From assembly GCA_020629635.1 (NCBI GenBank), contig JAHDCX010000003.1:205480-269479 (forward strand): 64,000 nt of DNA. Direction: 5' to 3'. This stretch comes from Acidimicrobiales bacterium. Its GTDB lineage: Bacteria > Actinomycetota > Acidimicrobiia > Acidimicrobiales > SHLQ01. Below, piece by piece: positions 21,382 through 29,914 of the stretch (its first letter is position 1; the number at the start of each line of letters is the position of its first letter). Both the position numbers and the translations under genes were made by a program. The notes beneath the pieces are model-generated. The model was not told the DNA's origin. It made no database searches and saw only the letters and a program-made list of their open reading frames with translations.

Positions 21382-23091
21382 TCAGAACAAGAAGTAGCGC
21401 TGCGCCATCGGGAGCTCGGCAGCGGGCGCCTCGGTCATGACTTCACCGTCGACCGTGACCGTGAAGGAATCGGCGTCGACCGTGATGTCGGGCATCGCCG
21501 TGTTGTTGATCATGTCGGCCTTGCCGGTCTTGCGGGTGTCGCCGACCGGGGCGACCAGTCGGCCGAGGTCGACCATGTCGAGCAGACCGGCGTCGAGCGC
21601 TGCGGGCGCCACCCACGTCATCGAGGTTCGCCGAGCAGCCTTGGGGGCCGAACCGAACATGCGTCGTGGCAGTTCGGGCTGCGGCGTCGGTATGGACGCA
21701 TTGGCGTCGCCCATCTGCGCCAAGGCGATCATGCCTCCCTTCACCACGACATGGGGCCGAACCCCGAAAAAGCGGGGGTCCCACAGAACGAGGTCGGCGA
21801 GTTTGCCGACCTCGACGGATCCGACGTCGCCGGCCAGTCCGTGGGCGACCGCCGGGCAGATCGTGTACTTGGCGACGTACCGTTTCGCCCGGACGTTGTC
21901 TGCTTCCCCGTCTCCGGGGAGCGACCCACGCCGACGCTTCATGACGTGCGCGGTCTGCCAGGTCCGCATGACGACCTCGCCGATCCGTCCCATCGCCTGT
22001 GAGTCCGAGCCGATCATCGAGATCGCCCCGAGGTCGTGGAGCACGTCCTCCGCAGCGATCGTCGACGGTCGAATTCGGCTCTCCGCGAACGCCAGGTCCT
22101 CGGGGACCGACGGGTTGAGGTGATGGCACACCATCAACATGTCCAGGTGCTCGGCGACCGTGTTCACCGTGTGTGGCCGGGTGGGGTTGGTGGACGACGG
22201 AAGAATGTTCGGCTCCGACGCGACGGTGATGATGTCCGGCGCATGTCCGCCCCCAGCACCTTCGGTGTGGAAGGTGTGGATGGACCGGCCCGCGATGGCG
22301 TTCAGTGTGGAGTCGACGTACCCGGCTTCGTTGAGCGTGTCGGTGTGTATGGCGACCTGGATGCCAGAAGCATCGGCGACCCGCAGACAGGCGTCGATCG
22401 CGGCGGGGGTCGTCCCCCAGTCCTCGTGGAGCTTGAAGCCGGCGGCGCCCGCGGTCACCTGCTCCCAGAGGGCCTCCTCGGAAACCGTGTTGCCCTTCGC
22501 GAACAATGCGACGTTGATCGGTTCGTCGTCGAGGGCCTCGAGCATGCGATGCAGGTTCCAGGGTCCGGGAGTGACCGTGGTCGCTTTGGTTCCCTCGGCC
22601 GGCCCGGTACCGCCGCCCAGAATTGTCGTGATGCCGCTGGCGAGTGCCTCGTCGAGCAGCTGCGGACAGATCAGATGCACGTGCGAGTCGACGGCGCCGG
22701 CGGTGAGGATCCTTCCGTTGCCGCTGAGGATCTCCGTCGATGGGCCGATCACGAGTGCGGGGTCGATGCCATCGGAGGTCTCGGGGTTTCCCGCACGACC
22801 GATCCCGACGATGCGCCCGTCGCGGACGCCGACGTCGGCTTTGACGACACCCCAGTGATCGAGGATCACTGCACCGGTGATCACGAGATCGGGCGCGCCG
22901 TCGGCGCGGGTGACCCGTGACTGCCCCATCGATTCTCGGATGACTTTTCCGCCGCCGAACACCGCTTCGTCGCCGCCGACGCACGCATCGTCTTCGACTT
23001 CGATCAGCAGGTTCGTGTCGGCGAGGCGCACCCGGTCACCGGTCGTCGGCCCATAGAGGGCTCGGTACGACTCGCGATCAATCGTCGCCAT
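21382..23091 (-). CDS. ureC: Urease alpha (catalytic) subunit UreC
   Basis: 569-residue catalytic subunit that hydrolyses urea to ammonia and carbamate at a dinickel centre. The frame is open upstream, but the start is the ATG at 23091 ([19 protein letters not shown]), which gives the family length and a 14-bp overlap with ureB. All active-site signatures are visible: HxH in 'DSHVHLICP', the carbamylated lysine in 'GFKLHEDWG', the ligand histidines in 'AIHTDTLNE' and '[13 protein letters not shown]', the catalytic flap histidine in 'MVCHHLNP' and the ligand Asp in 'GSDSQAMGR'. It should therefore be an active enzyme once nickel is loaded. Confidence 0.98.
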   Translation of the reverse strand: MATIDRESYRALYGPTTGDRVRLADTNLLIEVEDDACVGGDEAVFGGGKVIRESMGQSRVTRADGAPDLVITGAVILDHWGVVKADVGVRDGRIVGIGRAGNPETSDGIDPALVIGPSTEILSGNGRILTAGAVDSHVHLICPQLLDEALASGITTILGGGTGPAEGTKATTVTPGPWNLHRMLEALDDEPINVALFAKGNTVSEEALWEQVTAGAAGFKLHEDWGTTPAAIDACLRVADASGIQVAIHTDTLNEAGYVDSTLNAIAGRSIHTFHTEGAGGGHAPDIITVASEPNILPSSTNPTRPHTVNTVAEHLDMLMVCHHLNPSVPEDLAFAESRIRPSTIAAEDVLHDLGAISMIGSDSQAMGRIGEVVMRTWQTAHVMKRRRGSLPGDGEADNVRAKRYVAKYTICPAVAHGLAGDVGSVEVGKLADLVLWDPRFFGVRPHVVVKGGMIALAQMGDANASIPTPQPELPRRMFGSAPKAARRTSMTWVAPAALDAGLLDMVDLGRLVAPVGDTRKTGKADMINNTAMPDITVDADSFTVTVDGEVMTEAPAAELPMAQRYFLF

Positions 23092-23395
23092 CGAGCAGAC
23101 CTCCAATCGCTCCCCGGAGGCCGGCGACGATGCGGTCGCCAGCGAGCGGCACCAGCGCCACCGTTCGCTCGATACCCGGCTCGAAGCGCACCGCGGTCCC
23201 CGCCGCAATATCGAGTCGATGACCTCGAGCGGCGTCACGGTCGAAGTCGAGCACCGGGTTCGCCTCGGCGAAGTGATAGTGCGATCCGACCTGGATCGGC
23301 CGGTCCCCGAGATTGGCGACAACGAGGTCGAGCCGAGCACGCCCGACGTTGATCTCCACCGGATCGTCCGGACCGATGATCTCTCCGGGCCTCAT
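23078..23395 (-). CDS. ureB: Urease beta subunit UreB
   Basis: 105-residue structural subunit. The ATG at 23395 overlaps the ureA stop (ATGA) and yields the classic N-terminus [16 protein letters not shown], although the frame is open upstream. The conserved block '[28 protein letters not shown]' and '[13 protein letters not shown]' confirm the family. Separate ureA and ureB genes, rather than the fused form of Helicobacter, are usual in actinobacteria. Confidence 0.97.
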   Translation of the reverse strand: MRPGEIIGPDDPVEINVGRARLDLVVANLGDRPIQVGSHYHFAEANPVLDFDRDAARGHRLDIAAGTAVRFEPGIERTVALVPLAGDRIVAGLRGAIGGLLDGDD

Positions 23396-23694
23396 GCGAT
23401 CGGCGAGTGGAGCGTGACCAGCTTGGTCCCGTCGGGAAAGGTCGCCTCGACCTGCACTTCGCGGACCAGATCCGCGACCCCGTCCATCACGTCCTCGCGG
23501 GTGAGCACGCTGCGCCCTTCTTCCATGAGGTCGACCACCGAGCGGCCATCTCGCGCCCGCTCCCAGACCCACGAGGTGAGCACGGCAACCGCCTCGGGGT
23601 GGTTCAGACGAAGCCCGCGCGCCCGGCGAGCGTGCGCGACTTCGGCCGCAACATGAACGAGCAGCCGCTCCTGCTCATGGGGTGAGAGGTGCAT
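23392..23694 (-). CDS. ureA: Urease gamma subunit UreA
   Basis: 100-residue subunit, first gene of the operon ureA-B-C-F-G-D. The sequence shows the family pattern [20 protein letters not shown], '[24 protein letters not shown]' and a C-terminus with '[21 protein letters not shown]'. The promoter region (23695-23805) is shared with the divergent channel gene and contains a GTTTC-N6-GTTTC repeat pair 42-57 bp upstream of this start. No urea or nickel transporter gene lies in the window. Confidence 0.97.
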   Translation of the reverse strand: MHLSPHEQERLLVHVAAEVAHARRARGLRLNHPEAVAVLTSWVWERARDGRSVVDLMEEGRSVLTREDVMDGVADLVREVQVEATFPDGTKLVTLHSPIA

Positions 23695-23735
23695 GGCGTG
23701 ACGCTAGTTCGACGTCTCAATCTTCCGCATCTTGG

Positions 23736-23751
23736 GTTTCGCCGATGTTTC
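23736..23751. promoter_or_regulatory. GTTTC-N6-GTTTC repeat pair, putative nitrogen-regulator site upstream of ureA
   Basis: Two GTTTC pentamers spaced 11 bp start-to-start (23736 and 23747). Read on the ureA strand they are GAAAC-N6-GAAAC, ending 42 bp before the ureA ATG. The same pentamer in the same spacing occurs upstream of the first amt gene. This resembles the GAAAC half-sites of actinobacterial GlnR boxes. It sits in the region shared with the K+ channel gene at 23806, so either gene could be the target. Confidence 0.45.
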
Positions 23752-23805
23752 GCCCGCTCTGGGCAGTGGCCTCGGAGACGGGGGCTCGCGATCTAGGCTC
23801 GTCCG

Positions 23806-24822
23806 GTGGCCCGAACGGACCTGGTCGAACTCCCGAGCACCCCCCGCCTTCCCGTGGCCGCCGTCGCACGACGGATCGGCCTCGCCGTCGGCCTCGTCCT
23901 CTTCGTCACGCTCGTGGTCCGACTTGGGCGTGACGGCTATGCGGACTCAACCGGCGACCCCATCGGTGTTCTCGACGCCCTGTACTACGCGTCGGTGACC
24001 GTCACGACCACCGGCTACGGCGACATCACAGCGGTGAGCTCGTCCGCCAGGGCAGCCACCATCTTGTTGATCACCCCGGCAAGGATCCTCTTCTTGATCC
24101 TCGTCGTGTCGACGACCGTCGAGGTCCTGACCGAGCAGTCGCGGGATCTCGTCCTCAAACGACGTTGGAGGAAACGCGTGAAAGACCACATCGTTGTGTG
24201 CGGATACGGGTCGACCGGCCAGGCGGCCGTCGCCGACCTGGTTCGCCGAGGCATCGATCCGTCCGAGATCGTCGCCGTCGACGAATCGCGCGAGTCGATA
24301 CGGCTCGCGACGAGCCACGGTCTCGTCGGCATCGTCGGCGACGCCACCCGGACCGAGGTGCTCGAACAGGCCGCGATCTCCTCGGCCCGATCGGTGATCG
24401 TGGCACCAAATCGAGACGACACCGCCGTGCTGATCACCCTCACCGTCCGAGAGCACAACACGCGGGCGCATCTGGTCGCGGGGGGACGCGAGCAGGAGAA
24501 CCTTCACCTCCTCCGACAGGGAGGCGCCGACGAGGTCATCGACGCGACGGCGGCCGTGGGCCGAATGTTGGGCCTGGGAACAAAGGCGCCGGCTGCGGTT
24601 CGGGTGCTCGACGAGCTGCTCGACGCCGGCGAGGGTCTCGAGCTGGTGCAGATGACCTGCCCCGACGGTGGCCCCGACTCGATTCCGGAGTCCGCGCACC
24701 TCATCGCCGTCATTCGTGATGGCTCCCGCCTCGCACCCGCAGCCACCGTCAAGGCGAATATTCGGCCCGGGGACCAGCTCGTCTTGTTCCGCGAGTCGAC
24801 GACGGCCGAGAAGACCGACTGA
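23806..24822 (+). CDS. Potassium channel with RCK (TrkA-N/TrkA-C) domains
   Basis: 338-residue ligand-gated K+ channel subunit of the ion-channel-2/KTN type. One membrane helix (about 25-42) is followed by a pore loop with the K+ selectivity filter TTTGYGD (about residue 68) and a second helix (about 85-108). A cytoplasmic RCK domain follows, with the nucleotide fold 'VVCGYGSTGQAAVADL' (about residue 127), and then a TrkA-C domain near the C-terminus ('ESAHLIAVIRDG', 'IRPGDQLVLF'). GTG start. It is likely involved in potassium flux or osmoregulation at the inner membrane. It is followed 11 bp later by a lipoprotein gene. Confidence 0.9.
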   Translation: MARTDLVELPSTPRLPVAAVARRIGLAVGLVLFVTLVVRLGRDGYADSTGDPIGVLDALYYASVTVTTTGYGDITAVSSSARAATILLITPARILFLILVVSTTVEVLTEQSRDLVLKRRWRKRVKDHIVVCGYGSTGQAAVADLVRRGIDPSEIVAVDESRESIRLATSHGLVGIVGDATRTEVLEQAAISSARSVIVAPNRDDTAVLITLTVREHNTRAHLVAGGREQENLHLLRQGGADEVIDATAAVGRMLGLGTKAPAAVRVLDELLDAGEGLELVQMTCPDGGPDSIPESAHLIAVIRDGSRLAPAATVKANIRPGDQLVLFRESTTAEKTD

Positions 24823-24832
24823 GTACGGGGCC

Positions 24833-25714
24833 ATGCTCGTCCGATCCCGCCTGATCGGCGGCGCGGTGGCGGTGGTCATCGTCACGGCGGTCATCGTCAC
24901 GGCGTGCGGTTCGACCGACTCGTCGAGGGCATCCTCGGAGATCGGCCTCGGACTCGACGTCGACGGTGTGGAGCAGGAAGACGACGATCGCCCGGGCATC
25001 GACTCCGCCGATCAGCGTCCGATCACGACAACCACCGAGGCCACGACGGCTCCGGAGGCCGACACGGCCACGACCACGACCACCGTCGAGACCGACTCGT
25101 CGACGCTTGTCGCCACGGCGCGAGATCACGTCGAGTGGCTCGAACCCTTCGACGAACCCGATGGACGGCCGATGATTCTGCCCTACGGCATGCCGAATCC
25201 CCATCAGTTCGGCGGTCCGCTCACGCTGATGGTGGTGTCGGGGGCTGCGGGCGACGAGTGGGTCGAGGTGCAGCTGCCCGTGCGACCGAACGGGCGGACC
25301 GGTTGGATCCGAACGTCGGACTACACGTTCAGCGAGACGCGACGTCGCGCAGAGGTCGACCTGGGGTCGGGTCGGGTCGCCATCTACGAGGGCGACGATC
25401 TTCTTGCGTCATCGGATGCCGCCGTCGGCGCCGAGGAGACGCCAACCCCGCTCGGCACGTTCTCCGTGACCGCCAAGCGGCCCTCGTTGCCCGAGGAGAC
25501 CTGGCTCGGACCGTGGGCGATCGTGTTGTCCGGATACAGCGAGGTGCTCGAGAGCTTCAGCGGTGGCGAGCCGGTCATTGCGATTCATGGAACCGATCAG
25601 CCGGAGCTGCTCGGCGAGGCGATCACATTCGGGTGCGTTCGGGTCCCCAACGACGTCGTGACGTTCCTGGCCGAGCATCTTCCGCTCGGTGCGCCGGTCG
25701 AGATCAGCGTTTGA
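24833..25714 (+). CDS. L,D-transpeptidase (YkuD) lipoprotein
   Basis: 293 residues. The ATG at 24833 is preferred over the upstream open frame because it gives a lipoprotein signal peptide ending in the lipobox VTAC (Cys about residue 25). A Thr-rich linker (about 60-90) and an SH3-like segment ('WVEVQLPVRPNGRTGWI') precede the YkuD domain (about 170-293). The catalytic motif appears as 'IHGTD ... FGCVRVPN', with the nucleophilic Cys and the upstream His in place. Such enzymes cross-link peptidoglycan or attach proteins to it outside the membrane. The gene is convergent with the xanthine-dehydrogenase-type gene, overlapping it by 11 bp. Confidence 0.88.
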   Translation: MLVRSRLIGGAVAVVIVTAVIVTACGSTDSSRASSEIGLGLDVDGVEQEDDDRPGIDSADQRPITTTTEATTAPEADTATTTTTVETDSSTLVATARDHVEWLEPFDEPDGRPMILPYGMPNPHQFGGPLTLMVVSGAAGDEWVEVQLPVRPNGRTGWIRTSDYTFSETRRRAEVDLGSGRVAIYEGDDLLASSDAAVGAEETPTPLGTFSVTAKRPSLPEETWLGPWAIVLSGYSEVLESFSGGEPVIAIHGTDQPELLGEAITFGCVRVPNDVVTFLAEHLPLGAPVEISV

Positions 25715-27959
25715 CGGTCGCGAACTCGCGCAGTCCGGCCAGCACGCGGCTCGGCGTGAGCGGGAACTGATCGAACCAGACGCCGGTTGCGTCGTGCACC
25801 GCGGCGATCACTGCTGGCGCGTAGGTGATGTAGGGCATCTCCGCGACACCGCGTGCCCCCCATGGCCCGTTAGGGTCGCCGAGTTCGAGGATCACGCTGT
25901 CGACGGTCTCGGGCACGTCGCCGATTCCGGGCACGAGGTATCCGCTGAATCTCGGGTTGAGAATGTGCCCGTCCTCGACGACGAGGTTTTCGCTGAGCAC
26001 GTAGCCGTGTGCCTGGACGACCGCCCCTTCGATCTGCCCGCGGACCAGGCGGGGGTTGATCGCGCGACCGACGTCGTGCGTGCTGATCACACGATCGACC
26101 CGGACGTGTCCGGTCGTCGTGTCGACCGACACCTCGACCACCTGCGCCATGTAGCCGTAGCAGAAGTTGGGTTGACCAGCGCCGGTCTCAGGATCGAGCA
26201 CCTCCGTCGGCGGCGGGGTGTAGCGGAATCGACCAATCGCCGGGCGCTCGCCGTCGCGCCATGCCTTTTCGGCTTCTTCCGCGGCGCCGAGGATGGCGTT
26301 CCCCGCCATGAAGGTCATCCGCGACGCGGACACCGATCCAGAGTCCCCGGTTGTGGCCGTGTCGGCGAAATGACCCCGCACCGCATCTGCGTCGACCCCG
26401 GTGGCTTCTGCCGCCATTTGCACGAAGGCCTGGTGGGCCCCCTGACCGACCTCTGACCCACCGTGGAAGAGGTCGACCTCACTCGGCTCGATGGCGTCAT
26501 CGTCGCCGTGCAGGTGGATCTCCGCCTCGCAGCGCTCGGGAAAGCCGAAGCTGAAGCCCACGTTCTTGAAGCCGCACGCCACTCCCCGACCGCGACGAAC
26601 CGCGGCGGCCGGTGGCAGTGTGGCCACGGGGGAGAACGGGGCTACGGGACGCAGTGGTTGGGTCCAGTGCGCCCGTTCCACGCACGTGTCGAGCACCTCA
26701 GGGATGGTGACGCCAGCGGGGAATTCGGCGCCGGTGACACCAATGCTTCCCTCGTCGATCAAGTTTCGCCGACGGAGCTCGACCGGATCGATGCCGATCG
26801 CTTCGGCGAGCTTGTTCATCTGGCTTTCAGCAACGAACGCACCCTGAGGTCCGCCGAAGCCTCGAAACGCGCCACCGGGAACGGTGTTGGTGTAGATCGC
26901 GCTCGAATCGATGTGCACGTTTGGGATCTCGTACGGGCCCGCAACGCTGAGGTGCGCATTGCCGAGCACCTTGTTGGACGTGTAGTTGTACGCGCCGGCG
27001 TCGAGCTCGACCTCGGCTTCGAGCGCAGTGATCCGCCCGTCGGCGGTCGCGCCGAGGCGGGCGCGGATTCGACCGCGGTGGCGTTTGTGGTGACCGACGA
27101 TCGACTCCTCCCGGGACCACCGGGTGTGGACCGGGCGGTCGACACCAAGCACCGCGACCTTGCGTGCGGCGAGCGCCATCAGGATCTGGAGCGTCATGTC
27201 CTCTTTTCCGCCGAAGGCTCCGCCGACGGCCGCGTAGACGACTCGAACGGCGTCGTCGGCTTCGTGCTCGTCGAGTCCGAGGGCATGGGCGATCTGTTGT
27301 TGATCCTCCCAGGCCCATTGACCGCCGGTCTCGACGGTGATCCGCCCGCTCTCCTCGACCCACGCATTGGCCGCTTCGGTCTGCAGATAGGCGTGTTCCT
27401 GATGGGGGACCTCGTAGGTGCCTTCGACGATGACCGCCGCTTCCTCCCATCCGGCGGCGAGGTCACCCTTGCGAATTCGAAGCTGGTGGTAGCGATTCGA
27501 GGCGACCTCATCGTGCACGAGGGTGGCGTCGTCGAGCGCGGTGTCGAGGTCGCCAACGATGGGGAGTTCCTCCCATTCCGCGCGGATCGCCGCAGCACCG
27601 GCGACGCCGGCTGCCTTCGTCTCTGCGACGACGACGGCGACCTTGTCGGCCTCCCATCGAGAGATGGTCGGGTCCACGAGCGAGCGGCCGGTGTGATCCA
27701 ACCCGAGCAGAACGGGCTGATCGAACATGGTCAGGCCGTATTCGTTGACCGGGACGTCGGCGGCGGTCACGACCGTGACGACGCCTTCCACGTCGAGCGC
27801 CGGGGCGACGTCGAGTGCGAGCAGCCTTGCGTGCGGCTTCCCCGAGAAGACGACTTCGGCCCACAGCGCGTTGGCCGGCACCCGATCCTCGGCGTAGGCC
27901 GCAGAACCGTCTGTCTTCGCTGCGGCGTCGAGACGCACCGAACGGGCTCCGACGCTCAT
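25704..27959 (-). CDS. Xanthine dehydrogenase family, molybdopterin-binding subunit
   Basis: 751-residue large subunit of a molybdenum hydroxylase. The ATG at 27959 (MSVGARSVRLDAAAKTDG) overlaps the preceding gene by 4 bp (ATGA). Family motifs are 'GGAFGGKED', 'WSREESIVGHH', 'GAFRGFGGPQG', 'GGSEVGQGAHQ' and the C-terminal 'GARGVAEMPYITYAP', whose Glu corresponds to the catalytic base of this family. The Arg in FRGFGGPQ and the Glu in the REE segment match positions used for purine binding in xanthine dehydrogenase, so hypoxanthine/xanthine oxidation is plausible. Related hydroxylases act on other N-heterocycles, and exact substrate is not established. Confidence 0.88.
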   Translation of the reverse strand: MSVGARSVRLDAAAKTDGSAAYAEDRVPANALWAEVVFSGKPHARLLALDVAPALDVEGVVTVVTAADVPVNEYGLTMFDQPVLLGLDHTGRSLVDPTISRWEADKVAVVVAETKAAGVAGAAAIRAEWEELPIVGDLDTALDDATLVHDEVASNRYHQLRIRKGDLAAGWEEAAVIVEGTYEVPHQEHAYLQTEAANAWVEESGRITVETGGQWAWEDQQQIAHALGLDEHEADDAVRVVYAAVGGAFGGKEDMTLQILMALAARKVAVLGVDRPVHTRWSREESIVGHHKRHRGRIRARLGATADGRITALEAEVELDAGAYNYTSNKVLGNAHLSVAGPYEIPNVHIDSSAIYTNTVPGGAFRGFGGPQGAFVAESQMNKLAEAIGIDPVELRRRNLIDEGSIGVTGAEFPAGVTIPEVLDTCVERAHWTQPLRPVAPFSPVATLPPAAAVRRGRGVACGFKNVGFSFGFPERCEAEIHLHGDDDAIEPSEVDLFHGGSEVGQGAHQAFVQMAAEATGVDADAVRGHFADTATTGDSGSVSASRMTFMAGNAILGAAEEAEKAWRDGERPAIGRFRYTPPPTEVLDPETGAGQPNFCYGYMAQVVEVSVDTTTGHVRVDRVISTHDVGRAINPRLVRGQIEGAVVQAHGYVLSENLVVEDGHILNPRFSGYLVPGIGDVPETVDSVILELGDPNGPWGARGVAEMPYITYAPAVIAAVHDATGVWFDQFPLTPSRVLAGLREFATVKR

Positions 27960-29437
27960 GATCGACCCCCGCGTTCGCTCGCGTCCCGAACCGCGTCGAA
28001 CATCGGGTAGTACCCCGTGCAGCGACAGAGGTTCCCGGAGAGTCCGGTGCGAATCTGGTCGTCGCTGGGCTGCGGACATTCCTCGAGGAGGCGAGACGCC
28101 GCGACCACGAAACCGGGGATGCAGAAGCCGCACTGGACGGCGAATGCGTCGACGAACCCCGCCTGCACGGCGCTCGGGTCGGCGCCGTCGGCGAGGCCCT
28201 CGACGGTCGAGACGTCGGCACCCGACGCCTGTGCCGCGGTCACCAGACACGACATGACCGCATCACCGTCGAGCAGGACGGTGCACGCTCCGCACTCGCC
28301 CTCGGCGCACCCCTCCTTGGTTCCGGTCCGACCGGCGGCGCGAAGCCACTCGAGCAGCGTTGTACCGGACTCGTTGCGACGAACGACCTCGCCGTCGACA
28401 CGGATCGAAACCATCGCCTCCGTATCGAGTCGTTCGGGAGCGTCGAGGCTCGGTCGGGCGCCGCGACCAAGCGTCGGCGTTTCTTGCGGGACGTCGACGA
28501 CCGTGTCGTCGACGATTGCGGTCAGTGCTCGGACGAGGAGGGCCTCGACGACCTCGCGTCGATAGGTGGCGGTGGCACGAAGATCGTCGATCGGCGCGAT
28601 GCCATCCGCCGCAGCACGCGCTGCTGCAGCGATGGTGCCGGAATCGAGGGGGCGGCCGGCGAGGGCGGCCTCTGCCTCGCGAGCCCGAACGACGGTTGGT
28701 GCCACCGATCCGACGGCAATCCGAGCCTGGGCGACCTTGTCGTCGTCTCTGGTCACGACCACGCCCGCGTGGACGACACTGATCGCCTGAGCCCGTCGGA
28801 GTCCCAGCTTGACCCAGATCCCGTGAGTCCCGGCCACGGGTAGGGGAACGAGAATGGCCTCGATGAGCTCGCCCGGAGCAAGGGCCGTGCGTCGCACGCC
28901 CCGGAAGAAGTCCTCGATCGCGACCTCGCGGCGACGCAGCTCACCGTCCGGCGCGAGAGACACCAGCCGAAGACTGGCGTCGAGCGCCACGAGCGCGGAG
29001 ATCGAGTCATTGGCGGGGCTCGCCGTTGCCAGATTGCCAGCGAGCGTCGCGCGGTTTCTGAGCTGCGGAGAGCCGATCTCGGCACAGGCCTGAACCAGCA
29101 CCGGAAGGTCGTCTCGAAGCCGGGAGTGCCGGACCACATCCGCGTGGGTGACCGACGCCCCGATCTCGATGTGGGGGCCAACCCAATCGATCGAGTCGAG
29201 GCCCGCGACCGCGGTCAGGTCGACAACGTCGACGGCTTCGCCGGCATCCGTGCGGGCCAGGTCCAAGAGCAGGTCGGTGCCACCGGCAAGCGGTCGACGG
29301 GTCGGATCCTCGGCGAGCAGCGCCAGGGCATCACGAAGCCGTGTCGGTCGATGGACGGTGGCGATCGCCCGGCCCGGACGTTGGACGTGGTGACGTTCCA
29401 CCCTGTGCAGTGTCGTCGATGCGACCCTCGTGTTCAA
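27956..29437 (-). CDS. FAD-binding / [2Fe-2S] fusion subunit of xanthine-dehydrogenase-type enzyme
   Basis: 493-residue electron-transfer subunit combining two domains that are usually separate proteins. The N-terminal FAD domain (about 27-300) has 'PLAGGTDLLLDLAR' and 'GSPQLRNRATLAGNLATASPAND'. The C-terminal ferredoxin domain (about 340-493) has the plant-type cluster motif 'CAEGECGACTV' and the second cluster motifs 'CGFCIPG' and 'CRCTGY'. The order is FAD then Fe-S, the reverse of eukaryotic xanthine dehydrogenase. It passes electrons from the molybdenum centre of the overlapping downstream gene to FAD and on to NAD+ or another acceptor. The ATG at 29437 leaves a leader of about 25 residues; a shorter start is possible. 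Confidence 0.88.
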   Translation of the reverse strand: MNTRVASTTLHRVERHHVQRPGRAIATVHRPTRLRDALALLAEDPTRRPLAGGTDLLLDLARTDAGEAVDVVDLTAVAGLDSIDWVGPHIEIGASVTHADVVRHSRLRDDLPVLVQACAEIGSPQLRNRATLAGNLATASPANDSISALVALDASLRLVSLAPDGELRRREVAIEDFFRGVRRTALAPGELIEAILVPLPVAGTHGIWVKLGLRRAQAISVVHAGVVVTRDDDKVAQARIAVGSVAPTVVRAREAEAALAGRPLDSGTIAAAARAAADGIAPIDDLRATATYRREVVEALLVRALTAIVDDTVVDVPQETPTLGRGARPSLDAPERLDTEAMVSIRVDGEVVRRNESGTTLLEWLRAAGRTGTKEGCAEGECGACTVLLDGDAVMSCLVTAAQASGADVSTVEGLADGADPSAVQAGFVDAFAVQCGFCIPGFVVAASRLLEECPQPSDDQIRTGLSGNLCRCTGYYPMFDAVRDASERGGRS

Positions 29438-29486
29438 CGACGGTCGACGTTGTTCATGGAGCGCTCACGGAACGATCGCGCCGTGG

Positions 29487-29840
29487 TCAGCAGCCGAGTT
29501 CGGTCCGCGCGGCCCGAAGTTCGTCGCGATCGGCGACCCACTCGATCCGGGTGTCGCGATTGGCCCGACCGGTCCACGTGCTGGCGTTGCGATGTTCGAT
29601 TCGCTCGTCGAGCAGGTTCGTCCAGGCGGCTCGCCACGACGGGCAGTCGTTGACGACGAGCACGTCGGCATTGATGTCTTCGAACGTCTCCTCGACCGAT
29701 CCACCGAGCTGACTGAGCGCGCCGACCGAGGCCATCGAGATGAGCGTCAGCAGCAGCGCGTACTCCACGAGACCGGCGCCGCGGTCGTCATCGCGACGCA
29801 GACGAGTTTGAGTCCTGTTCCCACCGGTAACCATGCCCAT
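29487..29840 (-). CDS. Flp-type pilin-like protein, orphan
   Basis: About 117 residues. After a basic leader rich in Arg, Asp and Gly (RLRRDDDRGAG) comes the Flp-pilin signature 'GLVEYALLLTLISMASVGALSQL', with the Glu five residues after the predicted Gly cleavage site. An unusually long soluble tail of about 75 residues with two cysteines follows. Start is uncertain (ATG at 29840 or 29834). Such proteins are processed by TadV-type peptidases and assembled by Tad machinery, none of which is in this window. Two 13-bp direct repeats lie just upstream. Confidence 0.7.
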   Translation of the reverse strand: MGMVTGGNRTQTRLRRDDDRGAGLVEYALLLTLISMASVGALSQLGGSVEETFEDINADVLVVNDCPSWRAAWTNLLDERIEHRNASTWTGRANRDTRIEWVADRDELRAARTELGC

Positions 29841-29876
29841 GACGATCGACACGTTTTGCCCACCGCCACAGAGCCG

Positions 29877-29910
29877 TTCGGCCCAGAGCGGTTGCCCTTC
29901 GGCCCAGAGC
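29877..29910. repeat. Two 13-bp direct repeats, 21 bp apart, upstream of the pilin gene
   Basis: The sequence ttcggcccagagc occurs at 29877-29889 and 29898-29910, a start-to-start distance of 21 bp or two DNA turns. It lies between the end of the PLP-enzyme gene (29915) and the start of the pilin gene (29840), so it is placed to be a regulator site for the pilin. It could also be a neutral small duplication. Confidence 0.4.
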
Positions 29911-29914
29911 AATT

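Noticed and set aside
19326-23694. Search for ureE or a nickel/urea transporter within the urease operon
   Set aside because: No frame in the operon resembles UreE, NikA/HupN or UrtA; absence of ureE is normal for actinobacterial ureABCFGD clusters and not a novelty by itself.
26463-28010. Open frame of about 515 codons antisense to the xanthine-dehydrogenase-type gene
   Set aside because: Mirror of a real gene with intact family motifs; no recognisable protein.
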